Source: Ardenticatenaceae bacterium (GTDB taxonomy: Bacteria; Chloroflexota; Anaerolineae; Promineifilales; Promineifilaceae). From it: DNA of 64,000 nucleotides. Location: assembly GCA_020634435.1 (NCBI GenBank), contig JACKBS010000006.1, positions 62,001-126,000 on the forward strand, written 5' to 3'. Position 1 is the stretch's first letter. Every line of letters starts with the position of its first letter. The notes under the pieces were generated by a model that worked only from the letters and a program-made list of their open reading frames with translations, was not told where the DNA came from and did no database searches. A program made the position numbers and the translations under genes. Of this stretch, positions 58,305 through 64,000 are shown piece after piece.

Positions 58305-58793
58305 ATGCGTATTTTGGGCCTGGACCCCGGTACAGCCACCACCGGGTACGGCATTGTGGATGTGGAGGAGGGGGAATTTACGGCCGTTACCTACGGCGTC
58401 ATCTCCACACCCGCCAAAACCCCTATGCCCCAGCGTTTGCAGCAAATCCAGCAAGAACTGCAACAATTGATTGAAGAGTATCAGCCCGACAGCGTGGGCA
58501 TTGAAGAGGTCTTTTTTGGCCGGAACGTGACGACGGCGATCACCGTGGGGCAGGCACGCGGCGTGCTGCTGCTCACCATTGCCAACGCCGGGCTGCCCAT
58601 CGGCGAATACTCACCGCCTAAAATCAAAGATGCGGTCACCGGCTATGGCAAAGCGGACAAAGCGCAGGTGCAGCTGATGGTGCGTAATTTACTCGATCTG
58701 GAGGAAACACCTCGCCCCGACGACGCCGCCGATGGTCTGGCAGTGGCCATCACCCATTACCATTACCAACGTTTTGAAAACCTATACGATTGA
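58305..58793 (+). CDS. ruvC: Holliday junction resolvase RuvC
   Basis: Cuts four-way DNA junctions during recombination. A 162-residue protein with Asp7 in LGLDPG, Glu in GIEEVFFGRN and the DDAADGLAVAI motif. The start at 58305 (MRILGLDPG) follows the repeat with no Shine-Dalgarno; upstream in-frame codons are repeat sequence. Confidence 0.95.
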   Translation: MRILGLDPGTATTGYGIVDVEEGEFTAVTYGVISTPAKTPMPQRLQQIQQELQQLIEEYQPDSVGIEEVFFGRNVTTAITVGQARGVLLLTIANAGLPIGEYSPPKIKDAVTGYGKADKAQVQLMVRNLLDLEETPRPDDAADGLAVAITHYHYQRFENLYD

Positions 58794-58801
58794 ATCTGAT
58801 A

Positions 58802-58857
58802 GTAATTGGGTAATTCGTCATTCAGTAATTACCCAATTGCCAATTACCCAATTACTC
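58802..58857. repeat. GTAATTGGGTAATT hairpin between ruvC and ruvA
   Basis: GTAATTGGGTAATT and AATTACCCAATTAC arms, plus an inner ATTACCCAATTG copy. It ends two bases before the ruvA ATG. Confidence 0.88.
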
Positions 58858-58859
58858 TT

Positions 58860-59441
58860 ATGATAGCTTCTCTCAGCGGAACCATTTTGAAAATTGAAGA
58901 AAGTAGCCTGGTTGTAAACGTGGGCGGCGTGGGCGTACGTGCGTTTGTGCCCAAAACGGTGCTGGAAGATGTCGGCGGCGTGGGGCGTTCTGTCCGGCTG
59001 CACACACATCTCATCGTGCGGGAGCAGGAACTGTCGCTGTATGGCTTTGAAACAGAAGATGATTTGCAGCTGTTTGAAGTGCTGCTGGGCGTCAACGGCG
59101 TTGGTCCAAAGGTGGCTCTCTCCATTTTGGCGACGCTTAGCCCAGAATTGCTGAAAAGTGCCATTATGCGGGAGGAAACGGCCGTTCTCCAGCGTGTCCC
59201 CGGTATTGGCAAGAAAACGGCCGAACGGATCATGTTCCAGCTGCGCGATAAATTGGATTTGTCTCAGGTGAGTACGGCCGTTCCGCTTGTCAGCGATGTG
59301 GATGCGGATGTGATCGACTTCCTTACCGGGCTAGGATTCAGCATTGTGGAAGCACAATCGGCGCTGCAAAACATCCCCCGCGATATCAAATCTTTCGACG
59401 AGCGCGTGCAAATTGCGCTGCAACAGCTGGATCAGGGGTAA
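58860..59441 (+). CDS. ruvA: Holliday junction branch-migration protein RuvA
   Basis: A 193-residue protein that binds the junction and loads RuvB. N-terminal OB fold (MIASLSGTILKIEESSLVV), two helix-hairpin-helix motifs (GVNGVGPKVALSIL, VPGIGKKTAERIM) and the C-terminal RuvB-binding domain. The ATG at 58860 sits right after the repeat without a ribosome site. ruvB is not in the window. Confidence 0.95.
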   Translation: MIASLSGTILKIEESSLVVNVGGVGVRAFVPKTVLEDVGGVGRSVRLHTHLIVREQELSLYGFETEDDLQLFEVLLGVNGVGPKVALSILATLSPELLKSAIMREETAVLQRVPGIGKKTAERIMFQLRDKLDLSQVSTAVPLVSDVDADVIDFLTGLGFSIVEAQSALQNIPRDIKSFDERVQIALQQLDQG

Positions 59442-59443
59442 TT

Positions 59444-59869
59444 ATGAGCGATTTAGAACAAGAAATGTGGGACTTTTTGCATCGGCACATTCAGAGCATT
59501 TTTAGCAAGGATGTGGCCACCTACAAAGCAACCACGGCCGAAGATTTGTCGCTTTATGAGTGGTTTGTCACGCCACACCGGCAGGATGGGCTGGACTTTC
59601 ACCTGTTCATGATTGATCACAGCTGGGCCGATACCACTGGCGATTTTCGCTACGATTTGTGGGAGCCGCGGGTGCAGATTTATGGCGAGGGTCAAGAAGT
59701 GATTATGGCCGTTGTCTCTTACACCTTCATGCTCTCCATTGCTACAGAAGCTGGTATGAAACATCGTACCCATAACGAAAGCCGCGTCTTGGTAAAAGAT
59801 GCCAATGGCTGGCAGGTGGTACACGTCCACAAATCCCCTACCTGGCGCGCCCCTCACGACCCCAATTAG
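59444..59869 (+). CDS. NTF2-like (SnoaL/CaMKII-association type) protein
   Basis: A 141-residue single-domain protein of the NTF2-like fold: N-terminal helix (EQEMWDFLHRHIQSIFSKDVATYKATTAED), then beta strands with VVSYTFMLSI and ESRVLVKDANGWQVVHVHKS. Related domains bind small molecules or assemble kinases. Nothing shows a catalytic set. It begins two bases after the ruvA stop. Confidence 0.75.
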   Translation: MSDLEQEMWDFLHRHIQSIFSKDVATYKATTAEDLSLYEWFVTPHRQDGLDFHLFMIDHSWADTTGDFRYDLWEPRVQIYGEGQEVIMAVVSYTFMLSIATEAGMKHRTHNESRVLVKDANGWQVVHVHKSPTWRAPHDPN

Positions 59870-59983
59870 CGATATAGATTCCATTGCTACAAATAATCGC
59901 AGCGTTACAAACCGTGAGGGATTTGCTAAAATCAGACACGGTTTGCTCTCCATGCTTGCCTAAATCAAAAATCAACGATTGTT

Positions 59984-61369
59984 ATGCTATTTTCAATTAC
60001 AACAACCCATCAACCAGCAACCGATCTCGGTTATTTGTTGCACAAGCACCCTGATAAGTTGCAAACGTTCAAGCTGAGCTTTGGCAAAGCGCACGTTTTT
60101 TATCCTGAGGTGAGTGACAAACGGTGTACGGCTTCGCTTTTGTTGGATGTTGACCCAATCAAACTGTCTCGCGGCGGCAAAAATAGGCATGTAAGCTTTG
60201 CCTTGCAACCCTATGTGAACGATCGGCCGTATGTGGCGTCCTCATTTTTGAGTGTAGCGATTGCGCAGGTGTATGGTTCGGCATTAAACGGCCGTTGTAA
60301 AGACCAACCTCACCTTGTTGACCAGCCCTTACCCTTGGAAGCACACTTGTCTGCGGTGTCAGTTGATGGCGGCCCTGAGTTGGTCAGGCGTTTGTTTGAT
60401 CCGCTTGGTTATGAAGTTGAGGTAACCCAAATCGAGCTAGATCCACATTTTCCAGAATGGGGACAAGGTCACCTTTACACCCTGACCCTCAAAAACCGTG
60501 TACCGTTGCAGGCATTGCTGAACCATCTTTACGTGCTTATTCCCGTGCTGGATGGGGATAAGCATTACTGGGTGGGGGAAGATGAAATTGACAAGCTCCT
60601 CAAACGCGGTGAAGATTGGCTAGATACCCATCCAGCACGCCAGGAGATTGTCAGCCGCTCGCTAAAGCATCGGCGACATTTGATGCAGCAGGCTCTGGCG
60701 CAGCTACTAGAGGAAGATGCAGAAGATAGCGAGGCTGAAGATGCCCCAGAAGAGCAAACAGAAACTACGCTGGGCTTGCACCAGTTGCGCTTGCAGACCG
60801 TTGCAGAAACGATCAAAGCAAGTGGTGCACAATCTGTGCTTGATCTGGGTTGTGGCGAGGGGAAATTGCTACGGTTACTTTTGCAAGAGCAGCAATTTAA
60901 CCAGATTCTAGGGATGGATGTTTCGCATCGCAGCCTGCAAAATGCTCAGGAGCGTTTGCGCCTGGAGGAAATGCCTTCCAGACAACGTGAGCGTATTCGG
61001 TTGAAGCACGGCTCACTCATGTATCGGGATGAAGCGTTGAGCGGTTATGATGCGGCTGCGGTGGCTGAGGTAATTGAACATTTGGATGCGGATCGGCTGA
61101 AGGCTTTTGAAAAAGTCCTGTTCAAATATGCACGGCCCAAAATGATTGTGATCACGACACCCAACAGCGAATACAACGTCATATGGCCAGAATTATCAGC
61201 CGGTCAATTTCGTCATCCAGATCATCGCTTTGAATGGTCCCGTGCGGAGTTCCAAAATTGGGCCACGCAAATTGCCAGCGAAAATGGCTACAGCGTGCGC
61301 TTTGCAAATCTGGGACCAGAAGCTGCCGAGGTGGGTTCCCCATCACAAATGGGGGTATTTGAGCGATGA
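59984..61369 (+). CDS. hen1: Hen1, RNA 3'-terminal 2'-O-methyltransferase
   Basis: A 461-residue bacterial Hen1. The N-terminal half is the Hen1-specific domain that interacts with Pnkp; the C-terminal half binds SAM (VLDLGCGEGKLLRLL near residue 286) and holds the metal site EVIEHLD with the HPDHRFEWSR motif. It methylates the 3' end of cut RNA before ligation, so the repaired tRNA resists the same nuclease. The stop overlaps pnkp by four bases (ATGA). Confidence 0.95.
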   Translation: MLFSITTTHQPATDLGYLLHKHPDKLQTFKLSFGKAHVFYPEVSDKRCTASLLLDVDPIKLSRGGKNRHVSFALQPYVNDRPYVASSFLSVAIAQVYGSALNGRCKDQPHLVDQPLPLEAHLSAVSVDGGPELVRRLFDPLGYEVEVTQIELDPHFPEWGQGHLYTLTLKNRVPLQALLNHLYVLIPVLDGDKHYWVGEDEIDKLLKRGEDWLDTHPARQEIVSRSLKHRRHLMQQALAQLLEEDAEDSEAEDAPEEQTETTLGLHQLRLQTVAETIKASGAQSVLDLGCGEGKLLRLLLQEQQFNQILGMDVSHRSLQNAQERLRLEEMPSRQRERIRLKHGSLMYRDEALSGYDAAAVAEVIEHLDADRLKAFEKVLFKYARPKMIVITTPNSEYNVIWPELSAGQFRHPDHRFEWSRAEFQNWATQIASENGYSVRFANLGPEAAEVGSPSQMGVFER

Positions 61370-63948
61370 AGTTAAACATTCCTGAACTTGCCCTTGTTGT
61401 TCTCATTGGCCCATCCGGTTCAGGTAAATCCACCTTTGCCCGGCAGCATTTTTTGCCTACAGAAGTGTTGTCCTCTGACTATTTTCGTGGCTTGCTGGCG
61501 GATGATGAAAATGACCAGACGGTGACAAAAGATGCCTTTGAGGCGTTGAATTATATTGCAGGTAAACGGTTGGCAAACGGCCGTCTCACCGTCATAGATG
61601 CTACGAATGTGAAACCACAGGATCGAAAACAGTATGTCCAACTTGCCAGACAATACCATGTCTTGCCCGTGGCGATTGTTCTGGATTTGCCAGAATCGGT
61701 TTGCCAGACGCGTAACGAAGAGCGAGCGGACAGATCGTTTGGCAAGCACGTTATTCGAAACCAAATTCGAGAGATGCAGCGCTCCCTGCGCAAGCTCAAA
61801 AAAGAGGGTTTTCGCCGTATACACACCTTAAAATCAGTTGAGGAAGTAGCTGCGGCCGAAATTCAGCGCGAACCATTGTGGAACAATCGCCAAGATGAGC
61901 ATGGCCCCTTCGACATCATTGGCGATATTCATGGCTGCGCCGATGAGTTGGAACTCTTGTTGGAAAAGCTGGGCTATGTTTGGGAAGAAATACCGGAAAA
62001 AAGTTTTTACACCTATTTTCGTCTCTACAAGCATCCTCAAGGACGTAAAGCGATTTTCCTGGGCGATTTGGTTGATCGTGGTCCCCGAATTTTGGATAGT
62101 TACCAGTTGGTACACCACATGGTTCAGGCGAACCAGGCACTGTGCGTGCCTGGAAACCATGACACAAAATTGATGCGGCATTTAAACGGCCGTAACGTTC
62201 AAATCAAGCATGGTCTCCAACAAACGTTGGATGAAATTCAGGCACTGCCAGATGTGAAAGCGTTCGAACAGGAGATGGCTGAATTCATCTTCTCGCTTGT
62301 CAGTCACTATGTTTTGGATGATGGCAAACTGGTTGTTGCGCACGCAGGCTTAAAAGAAGAGCTGCAAGGTCGGGCCTCGTCACGCGTGCGGGATTTTGCC
62401 CTGTACGGCGAGACAACTGGGGAGACCGACGAGTTTGGTTTGCCTATTCGTTACAACTGGGCACTTGAGTATCGGGGAGAAGCTGCGGTTGTCTACGGAC
62501 ACACGCCTGTGCCTCAGGCTGAGTGGCTAAACAATACAATTAACGTGGACACGGGCTGTGTTTTTGGTGGCGCGTTAACCGCCTTGCGCTACCCAGAACG
62601 CGAACTTGTTTCGATACCGGCACGCAAAGAATATGTCACGCCAGCACGGCCACTACAAAAAGTAGAGCCCGACACGCAACCAACTGCACAGCAGATCAGC
62701 GATGACGTGTTGGATTTGGCCGACGTGACAGGCAAGCGCATTGTCCAGACTCGGCTACGACGCAAAATCACTCTGGAAGCAGAAAACAGCACTGCTGCCC
62801 TCGAGGTGATGAGCCGATTTGCCGTTTCTCCCAAATGGCTCATCTATTTGCCACCGACGATGTCACCAACTGAAACAAGTCGCCAGCCGGACTTGCTGGA
62901 GCACCCCACGGAAGCTTTTAATTATTTCCGTAAAAATGGGGTAACTAAGCTGATTTGCCAGGAAAAACATATGGGGTCGCGGGCTGTGGTGATTGTGGGG
63001 CAAAGTGAAACGGCCGTTCAGCAGCGATTTGGCATTTCAGATGAGAGCATCGGGATTGTGTACACACGCACCGGACGCCGCTTTTTTGCGGATACGGCCG
63101 TTGAACAAGAATTCTTGCGCTATTTACAAGAAGCGCTCACCCAGGCGAATTTCTGGGAACAGATGGAAACCTCTTGGGTTTGCCTGGATTGCGAATTGAT
63201 GCCCTGGTCAGAAAAGGCACAAGCCTTGCTCAAGGATCAGTATGCGGCCGTTGGTGCAGCGGCTCAAGCATCGCTGGCCGAAACCATTCATCAATTGAAG
63301 CAACTGTCTGAGCGTGGCATTGAGGCAGAGATGCTCAAAGTGCAGTTTGAGCAAAAAGCATCGCTCATTCAACAATATCGGCAGGCATACCGAAATTATT
63401 GCTGGCCTGTGCAAGGAGTAGCTGATTTGAAGCTGGCCCCATTCCACATTTTGGCGACAGAAGGCCAGGTGCATGTAGATAAAACCCATCGCTGGCACAT
63501 GGAGACAATCAAGCAATTTGTGGTCAGCCAAACGGCCGATATTTTAATGAGCACAAATCACATGTACGTGGATTTGGATGACGTGGACAGTGAGGAAACG
63601 GCCGTAAACTGGTGGACCCAGCTCACAAGCCAGGGTGGCGAAGGCATGGTGATCAAACCCTTAGACTTCATTGCGTTTGGTGGCAAAGGGTTGGTTCAAC
63701 CAGCCATAAAATGTCGCGGACGCGAATACCTGCGCATTATTTACGGGCCCGAATATACCTTGCCCGACTACTTACAGCAGCTGAAAAATCGGAACGTGAG
63801 CGGGAAGCGGTCAATGGCTTTGCGCGAGTTTGCACTGGGGGTCGAAGCCTTGGAACGTTTTGTAAAGCGTGAGCCGCTTCGTCGAATGCACGAGTGTGTT
63901 TTTGGAGTCCTGGCCCTGGAAAGTGAGCCAATTGACCCCCGTTTGTGA
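61366..63948 (+). CDS. pnkp: Polynucleotide kinase-phosphatase-ligase Pnkp
   Basis: An 860-residue three-domain RNA repair enzyme. Kinase: P-loop GPSGSGKS at residues 15-22. Phosphatase: DIIGDIHGCADE near residue 183, GDLVDRGP and GNHD. Ligase: the nucleotidyl-accepting lysine in EKHMGSRAVV near residue 535. Pnkp heals and seals the ends of cleaved RNA with Hen1. The operon is a known anti-ribotoxin system; two toxin modules in this window produce the kind of RNA damage it might repair, though no direct link is shown. Confidence 0.95.
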   Translation: MKLNIPELALVVLIGPSGSGKSTFARQHFLPTEVLSSDYFRGLLADDENDQTVTKDAFEALNYIAGKRLANGRLTVIDATNVKPQDRKQYVQLARQYHVLPVAIVLDLPESVCQTRNEERADRSFGKHVIRNQIREMQRSLRKLKKEGFRRIHTLKSVEEVAAAEIQREPLWNNRQDEHGPFDIIGDIHGCADELELLLEKLGYVWEEIPEKSFYTYFRLYKHPQGRKAIFLGDLVDRGPRILDSYQLVHHMVQANQALCVPGNHDTKLMRHLNGRNVQIKHGLQQTLDEIQALPDVKAFEQEMAEFIFSLVSHYVLDDGKLVVAHAGLKEELQGRASSRVRDFALYGETTGETDEFGLPIRYNWALEYRGEAAVVYGHTPVPQAEWLNNTINVDTGCVFGGALTALRYPERELVSIPARKEYVTPARPLQKVEPDTQPTAQQISDDVLDLADVTGKRIVQTRLRRKITLEAENSTAALEVMSRFAVSPKWLIYLPPTMSPTETSRQPDLLEHPTEAFNYFRKNGVTKLICQEKHMGSRAVVIVGQSETAVQQRFGISDESIGIVYTRTGRRFFADTAVEQEFLRYLQEALTQANFWEQMETSWVCLDCELMPWSEKAQALLKDQYAAVGAAAQASLAETIHQLKQLSERGIEAEMLKVQFEQKASLIQQYRQAYRNYCWPVQGVADLKLAPFHILATEGQVHVDKTHRWHMETIKQFVVSQTADILMSTNHMYVDLDDVDSEETAVNWWTQLTSQGGEGMVIKPLDFIAFGGKGLVQPAIKCRGREYLRIIYGPEYTLPDYLQQLKNRNVSGKRSMALREFALGVEALERFVKREPLRRMHECVFGVLALESEPIDPRL

Positions 63949-63966
63949 GGAAATAGTTATCTGTAA

Positions 63967-63986
63967 GTCGGTAATCAGTAATCAGT
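63967..63986. repeat. GTCGGTAATCAGTAATCAGT arm
   Basis: One arm of the family seen in purL and the T-box leader lies just after pnkp at the right edge of the window; the rest is cut off. Confidence 0.7.
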
Positions 63987-64000
63987 TGAGGCATTGCTTA

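Larger units (their letters stand above)
264..63605. repeat. Highly iterated palindrome ACGGCCGT (whole window)
   Basis: The octamer ACGGCCGT appears about 110 times between these two outermost copies (manual count, a few may be missed), plus about 15 copies reading GCGGCCGT. Independent base frequencies at this GC content predict about 2. The favoured context is the longer palindrome GGAAACGGCCGTTTCC. Copies lie mainly inside genes on both strands and in all three frames, coding TAV, NGR or RP followed by F, Y or S. Clear gaps occur at about 24.8-25.7, 26.7-29.1, 47.6-50.3, 57.4-58.2 and 59.3-60.2 kb. It resembles the HIP1 octamer of cyanobacteria in density and in tolerance within genes; its function is unknown. 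Confidence 0.9.

Overview
The window looks like a chromosomal segment from a GC-rich (roughly 55-58%) bacterium, most probably a Chloroflexota of the Anaerolineae/Ardenticatenia type. The grounds are inference: a V4R-domain protein with a partner response regulator, very large YfhO- and GT39-type membrane proteins with beta-sandwich tails, a T-box-controlled archaeal-type AspRS, and Ccm-type haem export in what otherwise looks like a cell without lipopolysaccharide genes. No rRNA, tRNA, CRISPR array or phage was found.

Layout. 1-3.0 kb (minus): cytochrome c maturation (ccmABCD, start of ccdA). 3.4-6.0 kb: an unknown membrane protein and the lipid II flippase murJ. 6.3-15.6 kb: a GT39-like membrane glycosyltransferase, a broken alpha/beta hydrolase, a serine hydrolase, a CPBP protease, an Lnt-like carbon-nitrogen hydrolase and an ABC exporter. 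15.8-17.7 kb: a NarL-type two-component system, with a shared inverted motif upstream of the exporter and of the lnt-like gene. 17.8-23.6 kb (minus): a nucleoside-type ABC importer (BMP lipoprotein, two permeases, double ATPase) followed by pheA. 23.7-35.1 kb: GT8 transferase, an unknown exported protein, GH1 glucosidase, V4R protein plus response regulator, a YfhO-flippase fusion and a second GT39 protein. 35.2-40.4 kb: VapBC, aspS with T-box leader, ClC channel, greA. 42.9-57.4 kb: a purine biosynthesis cluster, purSSLQ fusion-purC-purE-purK-purF-purDM fusion-purN, interrupted by two GxxExxY genes, a cation exchanger and a second PIN toxin module. 57.5-63.9 kb: yebC, ruvC, ruvA, an NTF2-like protein and the Hen1-Pnkp RNA repair pair.

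Two features dominate the DNA itself. First, the 8-bp palindrome ACGGCCGT (extended GGAAACGGCCGTTTCC) occurs about 110 times by my manual count against about 2 expected by chance, mostly inside genes, where it writes Thr-Ala-Val, Asn-Gly-Arg or Arg-Pro-Phe/Tyr/Ser. Second, about ten families of short hairpin repeats are scattered between genes and also lie in frame inside conserved genes. They sit exactly at the PurS-PurS, PurL-PurQ and PurD-PurM junctions, encode the C-terminus of PurK, directly precede ruvC and ruvA, and interrupt the aspS T-box leader. Two of these repeat types also flank GxxExxY genes, giving a possible pairing of gene-bearing elements with short gene-less derivatives.
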